Below, in pieces: positions 36,801 to 48,500 of a stretch of DNA of 64,000 nt. The notes beneath the pieces are model-generated. The model was not told the DNA's origin. It saw nothing but the letters and a program-made list of their open reading frames with translations, and ran no database searches. The DNA is from Pyrocephalus nanus (Eukaryota > Chordata > Aves > Passeriformes > Tyrannidae). Position 1 is the first letter of the stretch; the number at the start of each line of letters is the position of its first letter. Both the position numbers and the translations under genes were made by a program. The stretch lies in assembly GCA_038380795.1 (NCBI GenBank), contig CM076259.1, positions 80,077,224 through 80,141,223 on the forward strand. Direction: 5' to 3'.

Positions 36801-38597
36801 GTTATGAATGTTCATATAGGCAGAAATACAACTGAGTGCCTAAGGATTGTGTCCCTTATCCAAAATAACCTGCTTAAACACAGAGTCAGCCAGACTGATC
36901 ATATGCCTCAATTAGATACATTTCTCAGTGCTCTGGTAGGATCAAATAGAAGCATGCCTTTGTATTTTTTGCTGTATCCCAATCAGGTTATCTATATGAA
37001 GACACACATAGACTTTCAATGTGGAATTATAATAAAAGAGTCTTTTGAAATCCTAAATGCTGCATGGATAATGTGTCTCTCTTTGATATCAATAATATTA
37101 GGAGAAAATAACCCTTTCAAAACTGCATTCACTGAGTCACCAGAAATCTACAGAATGCTAGTAATAATAAAACAGCTCAACAGAGCAGAAATTTGTGACA
37201 GCTATTAAGACTACAAGAAGGTAATATAAATCCCAGAAGTGTAGGTTGTTTGATCACAATCTAGAAAAGATACAGCAATGAAAGACAGATAACTGTACAT
37301 ACCATGTTATATAAGCCTCTTTGCTTTCAGATATTACATTTTCTGAGGCAAGAATGTTGTATAATAGTTTCAAAAAAATCTTGAATCTTAAACATTTTTA
37401 AGTTAATATTCATCACAATCTCCAGAGATTATAAACATGTGCTTTTGTCCTTTAAAATCTAAATATTGTATGTTTTCTTCTGACATTAAATTCTAATATA
37501 TGCCTTTTTCAAAATAGAGTATTTGGAGGAGAGGTAGCTGCCAAAGTAACAGTTGAAGGAAGAGAATAATAACACATTTTTTATCTATGAAGTAATTATT
37601 GTACATTTTCCCAAAGAATGCAGTCAGCATTAACTTTTTGAAAGACTTGAATGGGTCACTGCATTGAAGGAAAACAAATTTTGGAATTCCTTTTTGTATT
37701 GTTAGTTGTTTGAACAAGTAATGATGGTGTTATGAACTGCCAGAATAGTAAATACACAACGCCCCTGCCAAATCATATGGAATTTAAACTTGCCAATAGC
37801 GTTTTCATAATTACAGAGGAATATGTGGTGGCCTGTGGAAAGAAAGCTGAAGTGGTTGATGTGTTTGAATGATTTGTCTATACTTAACTCTGATTCTTAT
37901 CCTCTTTCTTTTATCTGCTATGTGTTTATTTGTTCATTTAGCTGTGCTTACACCTGGTGCCATAGGGGCCTGCTGATGAGCACGTAAGTCCTGCTCAGGA
38001 GCTGAACTTCCACATTAGATATATCTCAAACAAGCAATTTAATAGACTGATGAACCTGAGAAATCTGACTATAGTAGTCATGATAAAAATAATAAAAAGC
38101 TGGTTTCATCAGATATAAGACTTGTACACAACTATACCAGATGACAAATATAATTGTGTTAGATTTTAATGGATGAAAGGATTCAAGTCTGTTACTTTTT
38201 ATGGCTTTGGTTTTTGTGGCTTTCAGGAAAAATGTGTCATGGTCATAACCTCCATACATCTATCACCTGATTAAAATAACACCAGAAGCAATGAATTTAT
38301 TATCTACAAATTGGATTAGAAGTTTTGTCCTTTAATCTCAGTGTTCCAAATAAAAAACCGTGCCAGATGAAAGAGACCAAAGCAATAGTTACATTTATGT
38401 ATCCTAGAAAGTATTTCTAGCTAGCTAAATTATTTGCTGAATTACACTTTCAGATACTTTGTATAATTTTCCCTTTCTCCTATAATGTATCATAAACACA
38501 GGGTTATTTTTCCTCTTGTAGGTTGCACATTACATTCCAGACATGTAAGCATGAGAAATTCTTTGAGATTTTATTATGATCTGAAGAACTCATTAGC

Positions 38598-38625
38598 TAA
38601 ATAAATAAATAAATAAATAAATAAA
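38598..38625. repeat. (TAAA)7 microsatellite
   Basis: Seven uninterrupted TAAA units, 28 bases, in unique AT-rich DNA. Confidence 0.95.
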
Positions 38626-38991
38626 CCCTCTAAAGTCCAAAACTGAAACTTGGGTGAACACTATCCTCTGAATTAATTAGTCTTACTTTGTATGCTGTAA
38701 ATATTTTAGGAACTGCCTGTGTCTTTTGAGGATCCATAGTTGAAAAACTGTTACTCTTCCACTAAACAAACTGGAATATTTGGTGTTCAGATTTTATTAA
38801 TGGATGAAACAAAATGTATTAGCAAGAAACTTTTGTGGTGTTCCTGTTTATAGTGTTCTTTCAATCTTCTTTACAAGAAACTTTGTCTTTCATTGACATA
38901 TTTGAAGTCCTGAAAATGTAATATCCACAGAAAAGAAAGTTGAACACAAAATACAACATGATGGCTTCTAAATCCTTAGGCTGAGGTATGG

Positions 38992-39040
38992 GATAATAGT
39001 AACAGTAATGATAATAATACAACAATAACAACAGCAACAG
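38992..39040. repeat. degenerate AAY/ACA simple-repeat run
   Basis: A run of ATAATA, CAACAATAACAACAGCAACAG-like units, imperfect throughout. Low-complexity sequence with no further significance seen. Confidence 0.6.
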
Positions 39041-39250
39041 ATCCCTCTTTCCTAAATGTTTTCAGGCAAGACAGTCCTCTGAAACCATTCTTTCTATGTG
39101 CTGGAACAGAGTGAAAAATGTGAATAACTATTTCATCCCATCATTTAGGTGAGCCACAGAGAAGTTCTCACTGTCTTTCTCTATTCTCTGGACATATGGA
39201 AGACATTACTAATAAGTTATATAAAAAAATCAAATTTGCATGATAATGAA

Positions 39251-39263
39251 TTTTTTTTTTTTT
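39251..39263. repeat. poly-T tract, 13 bases
   Basis: A simple run of 13 T following TGATAATGAA. Confidence 0.9.
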
Positions 39264-39879
39264 GTAATGAATGGTTAGCTTATATTGTATGGTGATATCT
39301 GATTGCCATGTAAACCAGGATAGCACTATTTACTTTTCTAAGGGATGTGTGGCTTGTTACCCAAAAGGCTTAGGCTGAATACTCACTCATATTAAATTGA
39401 ATTTATTTATTACAGCTGCTATTAATATACAGGGTTGTAATCCATGGAAGAAAAAAAAAATGGTTAAATATTTGGAATATATTGCAAACCTTACTGAATA
39501 ACATTCTTTTGTATTCACTGCTTACAGTACTTGTGATTTAGAGATGCAAATGTTGCTTATGCATGTGGACAACTCCATCTGATGACCTGGATACTTTGTG
39601 GTCAGACTTGTGCTCTGCACATGTGTGATTTCCCACGAGAAAAGAACTGGCAAGGCTGCCTTAGGATCTGCACACAGGACCTTCCACCTCCAGTCCATCA
39701 CAAGAAACAGCTAGCCTGGCAAACAGAAGTGTAAAGCTCACAAAAACACCAAGAATATTTGTAAAATTTGTGACTTTTTCATCATAATAGAAGTGGTTCT
39801 CAATATTAGGGGCTTAAAGGGACAAAGTCATATCAAGACTCCCCTTGGCTGGCAGTTGGGTTAGCAAAAGAATCAAGAT

Positions 39880-40060
39880 GAAAAGTGAAGGAAACAATGA
39901 TTTTTACAGGAGTAATTAGCCATTGGAACAGACTATCAAGGGAAAAAGGGAATTCATCCTGGCTTGGAATCTTTGTGAAAACAAGACCACTTTAAAATCA
40001 TGTTTGCTGGTGTCTGTAATTTTTACAATGTGTCTTGTGATGCTTAAGGGATTCTGTGTT
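39880..40060 (+). mobile_element. probable ancient CR1 fragment, plus strand
   Basis: The segment GGAGTAATTAGCCATTGGAA, CAGACTATCAAGGGA, then a CTTGGAATCTTTGTG segment and TTTAAAATCATG parallels the older CR1 C-terminal region. That region encodes the block HWN-RLP-EVV-SPSLE-FK (family knowledge). Stops interrupt the frame, so it is a decayed fragment. Boundaries are approximate. Confidence 0.45.
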
Positions 40061-40474
40061 AAACCAGCTCCTGTGTTTATTTGAAATGTTCAGATTTCAT
40101 CTCATTCTGATCATGCTGAAGAGTTTGTATGACCCCAGTGAAACCTAATACGTAAAACGTAAAAAGGCAAATAAAGATACCCAAATCTTTTTAAAAATCT
40201 CAACATTAAAGTAAATATCATAATTTCTGTGCTTAACTTATGATTCTTGAATCTTTGGAGTTTTCAGTAATGTAAAAGGGGTTTTCTTCAGTTCTCTACC
40301 AAAGGGGTTTGTGAGTGAGCTAAGAAACATGTAGTAGGACTGCAGCAACTATAGTTTCTCTGTGAAGTGCTTTCTCCTTGAAATCTCCTGACTTTTTTTC
40401 TTTTCCTGATCTTAAAATTCTGCAGTTTAAGAACCATGTATTACAACTGAAAATTCAATGTCTTCTTTTGCTAG
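40061..40474. other. non-coding spacer
   Basis: AT-rich unique sequence; nothing recognised. Confidence 0.55.
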
Positions 40475-40625
40475 AAACTGTAGGAAGTCCATCATTAACA
40501 CATACCTGAAGAGAGACGGGAACCTCCTGACACCTCTTGTTGCCTACTCTCTACGCTGCTTTTGAAGTTCAAATGGAAACTTACTTTGTGACCACTTCAA
40601 TAAAACTTGCTATGTGCCTGTGAAA
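40475..40625 (+). other. candidate plus-strand terminal exon with poly(A) signal
   Basis: A splice-acceptor-like site (TGTCTTCTTTTGCTAG ending at 40474) is followed by about 90 bases open in one frame (one base, then 29 codons including SIINTYLKRDGNLLTPLVAY) to a TGA. Then comes AATAAA at 40599-40604, with GT-rich sequence after it (TATGTGCCTGTG, then GAGAAGTGTGTTG), as expected at a cleavage site. The segment has slightly more CpG than its surroundings. The peptide is not recognised. It could be the last exon of a coding or long non-coding transcript, or chance. Confidence 0.22.
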
Positions 40626-41880
40626 CTTGTTGAGAAGTGTGTTGATTTTATTCAGATCATTTTTTTATTAATTATCCTTAATTTAAAACAGGTTGAACAA
40701 ACAGGCAATCATTTATTTATAACGTTTGAACCAGGCAGCACAATCACATGTGTTCATAGAAAAAAAAGATGAAATGGGTGAAGAAATAAGAGAAAAACTC
40801 TATTGAGTTTACTTTACTAGGATTAAATCAGAAAGGTTTCCTTTTCCATCTCAAAATTGGATTGTTTTTCTTGTCAATATTGTATTTGAGTTTCAGGCTT
40901 TATGGTTGCTACTTCTATCTGGTGGCTGAGCATTATAGCTTTTTTACTAATTTTATTCAATCAATTCTTCCTGGAGTTCAGACTCTGCATTTTTTTCCCT
41001 CTACAGTGACTTCTATTTTATCCTTCTAGGAAAATCAGTCTGTCTTCCCACCAAATTTAGGGGAGACAAAAAAAGAGATTATTTCATTTCCATAGTTATG
41101 TAAATATATTATGTCTACTGGGGCTCATCCTCTGCTCTTAATTGATTAGTGAAGAGCAATTTATTTCAATGAGGTGCATGACTGTCTCCTTCCCTTTGGT
41201 AACTATTTCTAATTCTTCAGTTAGGAATGTATTTTTCCTAGACCTTACTCTAATAAAAACTTTTACATTAAAAATGCACATGGAAAGACAATGGTTTCAA
41301 CTGTATTCAGCTTATTACTAGCTTGTGACTGAGGCTAGACATGATGTCACAGAAGTCCTCTGGAGTGACAGTGGATTTGGGGGTGACTAATCCACTATTT
41401 CTTCCTTTAAGGCATCTAATAGTGTAAGTAGATATGTGCATAAGGCTGTATTTCCCAGCTAGGTAAGTGGGAATGAAAATACTCTGATCTGCATCCCATT
41501 TCACTTTGCCAGAACATACAGATATATAATTAAGATCTGTAAACAAGTATTGGAGGTAACTGGCTGAATATATTCCATAATGTAGTTTTCTTTTAGCTAG
41601 TGGCTTAATTTATTCTAAAAGCAAACTTATTTTTTCAAATTACACTTTCATGAACATTTTGTAACCTCTATCAGTGGCAGAAAGCCTAAAATAAAGTTTT
41701 AACATTTGCTTGAACCATTCAGAGGTATTCCTTTAAAGAACTCCCATTTTTTGATTAGAAGAACTAAAAATGTCTGAAAAAAATGTTCAATACTCCAATA
41801 TTAAGTAGGTCAAGAATCTCAGGTTATAAAAAAATTTGGAATATCTGAAACAAAGGTCCCTATTTGGCTCTTTTTCTCTT
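40626..41880. other. non-coding AT-rich spacer
   Basis: No gene recognised. A 79-codon open frame on the minus strand (41307-41546) has no recognised domain. Confidence 0.55.
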
Positions 41881-42210
41881 ATAGAATCATAGTATCACAG
41901 AATGATTTGGGTTGGAAGGGGCCTTAAAGATCATGTAGTTCCAACCTCCCTGCCATGGTCAGGAATACCTCCCACTAGGCTAGGTTGCTCAAAGCCCCAT
42001 CCAACCTCATCTTGAACACTTCCAGGGATGAGGCATCCACAGCTTCTCTGTGCCACCTGTTCCAGTGCTCCACAACCCTTGCAGTAACAAATTTCTTCCT
42101 AATACCTAATCCAAATCTGCCCTCTTTCAGTGTAAAGCCATACCCATTTATCCTCCCTGTACCTGCCTTTGTAAAACGTCCCTCCCTAGCTTTCTTACTT
42201 AGTCTCTCAA
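41881..42210 (-). mobile_element. CR1 LINE 3' fragment, minus strand
   Basis: It starts with the reversed CR1 end (ATAGAATCATAGTATCACAG, then TTGGGTTGGAAGGGGCC, then AAAGATCATGTAGTTCCAAC). It continues through the C-terminal reverse-transcriptase coding tail (CACTTCCAGGGATGAGGC, CCACCTGTTCCAGTGC, TCTGCCCTCTTTCAGTG). It is 5' truncated near 42210. Its antisense frame shares the pattern NTSRDEA..SL..LFQC with the antisense frame of the CR1 at 44870-45516, confirming that the two are related copies. It is among the better preserved copies here. Confidence 0.95.
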
Positions 42211-42664
42211 GAGTGTAAAATACTTAGGGATATATTAGTAAGCTAATATGTAGAAAATACACATAAAACTTGGATTTTTTGAAAGTCAGTTTCAGAGAAA
42301 GAAATACCTCTGAAAAGAAATACATAATCCCATAAATCTTTTCCTGTATTGACACTGAAAACAGCACTTAAGACATGAGGACTGTTTTGAGTGATAACCA
42401 GGAGAGCTTATATCTCACAAGATACAGGTGTTTCCTGCTTTACTCCTTACATTCATGAACTCTAAGATCATAGCCAAAGGCGATAAACAGACCAGAGGAC
42501 TTGGATTTAAGCTTTAGTGTCTTTCTATTTAGTTAGTCTTTTTCTCTGCAATTTAAAGAACTATAAAAACAGCATTTACCCTCTGATTTCCTATTCAGTT
42601 GTAGTCATCACAGCATCATGCATCTCAGATAACTAATTTATATTTGCTGTAGCTTTATTAGGTA
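42211..42664. other. non-coding spacer
   Basis: Unique AT-rich sequence between a CR1 fragment and the MIR-like remnant; nothing recognised. Confidence 0.55.
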
Positions 42665-42790
42665 AGGAAATGTTATTTCCATTTTACAGGTGGAGAAACA
42701 AAGTACAAGAACATTCACATAGAAAGGCTGGGACTAGTCTACAACAGCAAACCAGAAATTATGCTCATCAATACAAGTGTGTCTACACAC
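42665..42790 (-). mobile_element. probable MIR/CORE-type SINE remnant, minus strand
   Basis: In plus orientation, TTATTTCCATTTTACAGGTG is followed by GAGAAACAAAGTACAAGAAC and a CACATAGAAAGGCTGGGACT segment. This reproduces the order of the reversed MIR-family consensus: CCATTTTACAGATGAGGAAACTGAG, then GGTCACA..AGCTGGGACT (family knowledge). Divergence is high and there are deletions, as expected of an ancient SINE. Boundaries are approximate. Confidence 0.5.
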
Positions 42791-43367
42791 ACCCACATAA
42801 CCTGAAAGCTTGAACAACCAGTTTGGAAGTATGGGAAAGAAGTAATTTAAGCAGTCTTATTCTATTTATTGTGCTGGAAATATAGAATAGTACATAAATC
42901 TAGAAAATGTGCCATTTACTATCTTTGGATGAGGAATCCCTGCTTCCTAGTAGCATTTGATAGGGAGCTCCCTGGTCATCAAATGCAGCCCTTCTATATT
43001 TCGGGCAGGCATTTCAAATCAATGTTTTCATGATCAATTCAGTGCTCATCTAGTATGTGAAAATTATTGGTGAGAGTTGGATTAAAAATATTTTGTTTTT
43101 GTATTGATAAGGAGAAAATGAGGACACCAATGAGCTACAAAAAAACCCCAAACAATTTTGAGGTAAGGAAGGCAGGAAGATTACAGACCCTAATTATACT
43201 GACTACACATAAATTTAAATTCTGGCTCTGCTGAAATAGATAGAGATTTTGTCATTGACTGTGCTGAAGTCAAGCAATTATTCATTACTTCCAAGTGAAC
43301 TCCTGGCCATTGATAAATTTGTTTCAACGTAAATTGTTTTTAATGGACTCTATTCAGGTATGTATTA

Positions 43368-43393
43368 TTTTTTTTTTTTTTTTTTTTTTTTTT
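43368..43393. repeat. poly-T tract, 26 bases
   Basis: An unbroken run of 26 T in unique AT-rich sequence. Confidence 0.95.
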
Positions 43394-43710
43394 GTCCTAT
43401 CATTGAGACAACCATTTTGCTTATTTGCTGTGTGTTTTGCCTTAGAAAAGGCTTCTTGACATTCTATGACATTCACAGTCTGTTGCATTTTCATTCTGGT
43501 TAGACAATATCTTTAGTACGAGGACAGTTTAAATTCTGAAACTGAATCCTAAAGAAACCACACGACATTTTAGACCAGATTATATCTAACTGTTTTCTTC
43601 AGCAAGTGTTGCTATTGATTTTTTTTCTCATAGGTAACATAAAACTCTGTATCCCATTGAACTGAGACAAGAAACATTTCTGATGTCACTAAAAACCTAA
43701 GAAGTCTCTG

Positions 43711-43760
43711 AGTGTGTGTGTGTGCATGCGCATGTGCATATGTGTGTGCATGTGTGTGTT
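43711..43760. repeat. interrupted GT/CA run
   Basis: Alternating GT with GC, CA and TA steps (TGTGTGTGTGCATGCGCATG and similar) over 50 bases. Alternating purine-pyrimidine DNA of this kind can adopt left-handed Z form; it is also a probable length polymorphism. Confidence 0.9.
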
Positions 43761-44869
43761 GTTCAAATCTAACAAGTACTGTAGGGTGAGCAAAGGCAAG
43801 CTATAGACTCTTTATTGAAACTTTCCTAAACTTCCTGAACCTCTTGTGTCTGCAAAATTTCATGGAAAATCTCATATGAGGAAGCTGACTTGTGATGTTT
43901 TGATGCTTTCATCTCCAAAGCTTAAAAAGCTGAAACATACCAGAGTAATTCAAAGTAAATTTAGCCAAAGGCTGTGAACCTTAGGAATATTACACAATAT
44001 TAGTTTAGATTTGGAGCAAATGCTCTTAGCAGATCTTGTTTTATTTTAGCTCATTTATACTCGCTAGTTGTAAGTGGTTCATCCTGAAGGTTATTTAGCA
44101 AAGAGAGTTTGGGAATTCAAGCTCTGGAACTAGGCACAGACTGAACGAGCAGCTATGACAGTGGCAGTAATGGAGGTCAGGATTTAATACACGAATGCAT
44201 GTCCCTCGAATGGGTCAAACTCCAAAAGCCCTATACGGCTGATTACTGATCATACTAAGCCCTAATAGGTACCATGTTCTGAAATAATTTGACATCTTAT
44301 AGCAGTGTTATCACTTCATTCAGAGGTGAGTTTAAAGATGATGATTTCTTGGAAGACTAAATACCTATTTTATGACAGTTTAAAAGGATAATTAAATTTA
44401 AATTTTTTTCTAAATCTTCTAAAATAGAAAATAACTAACCTGGGTGAAAATGCATGGGTCATTGTGACTTTGGCTATTATAGAAAATCTATAAATATGGA
44501 CATTGATATATTCTTTGTTATACAATACAATTACTTTGTGGTAGTTTTATTAAAGGTAAACTGTATTTTACTTAGTGGGTTTTAAAAATTATTTTAGAGA
44601 AGAACTACAAAAGGGCTTTTATTTAAGACCTAATTGATTTGCTGGAGGTCACTCTCCTTCTTAAGTCCCCTTTGACTGATTCGCTGAAGAAGAATTGTTC
44701 AAAAAGGAGATAAAGGAGTACTGAAAATAATGCCAGGCTGGCCTACGTTGATAAAATACAGCATTGTGGTAGATATAACTTTGGCCAAGGTCAGTGTTGT
44801 GTCAGCTGCCCTCGTTCTTACAGATTAGGCTTTTGCCACACACAGTTCTAGCAGACATGCAGACCTCGA

Positions 44870-45448
44870 CTACGGTGGAGGAGAGGCTGGACATGACTCG
44901 GCAATGTGCACTCACAGCCCAGAAAGCCAGTTGTATCCTGGGCTGTATCAAAAGCAGCGTGGTCAGCAGGTGGAGGGAGGTAATTCTGCCCCGCTACTCA
45001 TCTCAGGTGAGACCAATTCCAGAGCGCTGCATCCAGCTCTGGGATCCCCAGCATACGAAAGACATTGACCTGTTAGAGCAAGTCCAGAGGGGAAGCACTA
45101 AGATGATTAGAGTGATGGAGCAATACTCCTATGAAGAAAGACTGAGGGAACTGGGATAGTTCAGCCTGGAAAATAAAAGTTTTAAGAGGGAGCTAATGCC
45201 ATCCTTTCAGTACCTGAGGGAAGCTTACAAGAAAGATGAAGAGTCTATTTACAAGAACATGTAGTGACAGGACAAGGGGAAATGTCTTCAAACTGAAAGA
45301 GAGTAGGATTAGATTAGATATTAGGAAGAAATTCTTTACTGTAAGAGTGGTGAGGCACTGGAACAAGCAGTTTAGAGAAGTTGTGGCTGCCTCATCCCTG
45401 GAAGTGTTCAAGGTCAGGTTGAGTGGAGCTCTGAGTAATCTGATCTAG
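44870..45448 (+). pseudogene. CR1 ORF2 C-terminal remnant
   Basis: From about 44872 a frame encodes the CR1 C-terminal region (VEERLDMTRQCALTAQK; ILGCIKSSVVSRWREVILP; a DIDLLEQVQRGSTKMIRVME block; YSYEERLRELG). It stops at a TAG after 45156 where the family normally continues with LFSLE. The remainder resumes in another frame ([35 protein letters not shown]) and ends at TAG 45446-45448. No catalytic residues are included. Confidence 0.9.
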
Positions 45449-45516
45449 CGGAAAGTGTTGGGGCTAGATGATCTTCAAGGCCCATGTCAACCCAGGCCAT
45501 TCTATGATTCTATAAT
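44870..45516 (+). mobile_element. CR1 LINE 3' fragment, plus strand
   Basis: This is a 5'-truncated CR1 running from the C-terminal third of the reverse transcriptase to a clear 3' end (GGGGCTAGATGATCTTCAAG, then CCATTCTATGATTCTATAA). It has the opposite orientation to the CR1 at 41881-42210. The left junction lies near 44870, where CR1-like coding sequence (GAGGAGAGGCTGGACATGAC) begins. Confidence 0.95.
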
Positions 45517-48500
45517 TGACTGGCCAAAGTCCTGGAGACCATCCTGACAACACCCCAATGCTATTCTGAAGTACAGTTTAGTTATGTAGATAAAAATCTC
45601 TGTGTTCCATTTCCTGTGGCAATAGGGCATGGGGACTGAGGAGGGGCAATTGTACTCTTCCAAAACAGAGAACTGCAGGGCCAGGAACACGCTCCAGCAA
45701 ACATGATGGCAATCATCGGAGTTTGATTGCTACTGTTCTACAAACTTGAAACTATGAATAGACATGTTCTTCAGCTGAACATTTGTACCTGAAGTCCCAC
45801 CTCCAGAAGAGTTAACAGGATATTTTACATTGACTTAAAGAACCTGTAAGTCTACCTCTTGTTCTGTTTCTGAATTAAAGGACTTCTTTTTCAAAGGACT
45901 TTTCATCCCAACTAGGGAATAATTTTTCTTCAAAACCACACAAATGGAAATACAATTGATCTGAATTATATAAAGACACTTTGTAATTAAAGCAAAATAA
46001 AATAAAATGTTAACATAAAAACCAAGAATCAAACTATGTAAAAGTGGATTTTCATGGCCATGCATTTTCAAATTTCCCATTTTATCTAATTGCTATAAAT
46101 AGAAAGATATATATAGTTTGTTGTAGGCCAGGGACCTTGTTGCAATATAGTAGAACTGGCCCAGAATATTGTTTCTCCAGTCCTTCAGTTCACCTGCACG
46201 CATCTTTATAGACAAGATACACAAAGTTGCTCTCTATGTGACTCCTGACTTATTTCCCTCATGCATGGCAAGGATTGCACATACAGGATACATAAGTGGG
46301 TATGGTGGATATATCATGGATAGGAAGTTCTGATAGTATAATTCCACATTCTCTGTCATATGATTTCTAAGTGCTGGAGCCAGGTAATTTTGTAATTTGA
46401 CTTTCTTGACTTTCCAGAAGTTATTTATGAACTATGCTTTTTACTTATGAGTCTCTGGTCACTTAGGAGTATTACCACGAGTAGGTGAGTACCCATACCT
46501 ATAAAGAGCATGAGAAGGGAAAAGTAAAGAAGTGACCCTTAAATGGCACAATAAAAAGTAATGAGGTGTGCTCACCTGGGATAAAAGCATGGTGAGAGGT
46601 ATATAAACAGGAAACAGTTCAAATAATCTGACCCACCAGTAAGAAGCAGTAAAATGCACAGAGGAAGAGTTTCCAGAGAAGGCTGAATCTGGCATCACTT
46701 AATATCCAATCTGTTCATCTTTACTCATCACATAACATTATAGGGCACTTTACATGTTGTGTTGGGGTTTTTTTCCCTTTCATCTGTAGTAGATACCACT
46801 GAGACAAGAAAGCTAGCACCCAGATCTAGCTGCAAATTGTTTACGATTTCCATGGAGAGTGTATCTTTAAATAGATGATTTATTTGCTAGACCACAACCG
46901 TTTTTACTGCTTGGGTATCATTTGATATTTCCTCTTGCTTAATAAAAGAAAGGCTTTGTATTATTTTTTTATTTTTTAAATCATCTTTATTATATTTCTT
47001 GTAGAGTTTGTTCAGCTTGTGTTTCTCAGTGTCAGGCACTTGCAAATGCAGCTGTCTGCAGCTGATGGGTTCAGATCTGCCAAAAATAATTCTGACATTC
47101 TTTATTCCATTGTTGCTAGTATCAAATGTAAAAATTAATATTTATCCTTCTTTTATGTTTCTTCCACAAACATAACTTCAGAATTTCTAAGGAAATCATG
47201 CCAGTAAAGGAAATGGTCTTTTTTGCTTCCTTTACCTTCAGTTTTTAAAAAAAGCATAATTTCTGAAAAAGCATTCTGGAAAGAGAGTGAATAGAAATTA
47301 AAATAATAGTTCCTGATTAAGTTGAAATTTTCAGACTTGGATATACCTGTGCTTTACTTTCAATCAAAATTGTTCCTCAGTTGGGGGTTTTTGCCTTTTT
47401 TCCCCTGCTAAAAATGCCACCCTCATAGAATCATTTCCAATATTATTATTTCTTATTAGAAGATGTTGAAATACAGTCTTGAAATTGTTTGCTCAGATAA
47501 TCTTTAAGTAATTATTTTTCTTTCCTGTTCATATTTGTCTTCCTTTTAGAAAGTAATGGTAGCAATTAGGAATAAAGATATTAAAACTAATAAAACTAAA
47601 GTGTTTTTATATTGCCCAGACTTGACCTCCTCTAGATTTTTGCCAGTTTATGTGAGATTTGTCTTACTGACTTAAGTTATTCCATCTACTCTCCCTCTGG
47701 CTGCTGAGGGAACTTAACCTTTATGTAACTAACATTAGCTGAGATTTCTTTCTTCTTTCATCTCATTGTGTCTCATAATGAAGTTAGGGTGGCATGATGC
47801 CTCTGATGCACATTTTTAGAAGGTTCATTGTCAGAAATTCACAGCTGAGGGGTATATCTTTCTCTTCTTCTGGTTTTCAAGCTCCACTTATTTGGATTGC
47901 CTCCTTTATTCCTGAATGGCCACTCAAGGCAAAGAACACAGAGCTCTTCAGTCACCATGTTCTTTGGCCCTAGATGTGACCCGAATCCATTACTTACTCA
48001 CAAGAGCACATAACAAGATAGAGAAATGAAGTTATTAACAACTGTCTTAAGACCAGCAGAATATCTTCACATTCTCCAGATTTATCCCTGGCTGTATCAG
48101 AGAGCTGACTCATTTATCTTTTTTCTTTTTCTTTTTTTTTTTTTTTTTTTTTGTCATCTAATGCTGGTGGATCCCTTTCAGCATTATCACTGCCTCAGTT
48201 TTAATGTTAATATATCTAAGGATTTGTATTTTGAATTTCCACAACTTTATATGTTTCTAATAAGTTAAAAAGGCACTCTAGCTCTTCTATCCCTAAATAT
48301 ATTATTCTAAGCAAACATTTTGTAAACAGTTAAAATCCATTTGAAACTATTCTTATTGAAGATAATTTAAATTAATTTTCAGATTGAAGATTGCACAGGC
48401 TTGTAATACTTGGTAACAGAAATATTGTCCAAGCAGGAACCTCTAAATGACTGAGAGGCTTTTCTGTAATCTGCTCTCCTAACTTTACATCTGGATTTCC

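Larger units (their letters stand above)
33851..39879. other. non-coding AT-rich stretch
   Basis: No gene recognised. A pure (TAAA)7 array lies at 38598-38625 and a degenerate trinucleotide-like run at 38992-39040. Open frames of up to 139 codons (plus strand, 36789-37208) have no recognisable domain. A GC-richer patch near 35450-35800 has overlapping open frames but no recognised protein. Confidence 0.55.
42791..44869. other. non-coding AT-rich stretch
   Basis: No gene recognised. It holds a poly-T tract (43368-43393) and an alternating purine-pyrimidine run (43711-43760), listed separately. Confidence 0.6.

Noticed and set aside
36789..37208. 139-codon open frame on the plus strand
   Set aside because: No motif, signal or splice context; AT-rich composition typical of chance frames.
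41307..41546. 79-codon minus-strand frame with protein-like tail
   Set aside because: No acceptor and donor pair of quality fits the frame and no family is recognised.
41985..42218. Open frame on the plus strand
   Set aside because: Antisense to the minus-strand CR1 at 41881-42210. The similar frame at 45193-45411 is likewise antisense to CR1.
46577..46640. Minus-strand TCCCAG|GTGAGC donor with an open frame behind it, plus a TATATAA on the plus strand
   Set aside because: The acceptor is mediocre, the peptide is hydrophobic and low-information, and the TATA-like word is common in AT-rich DNA.
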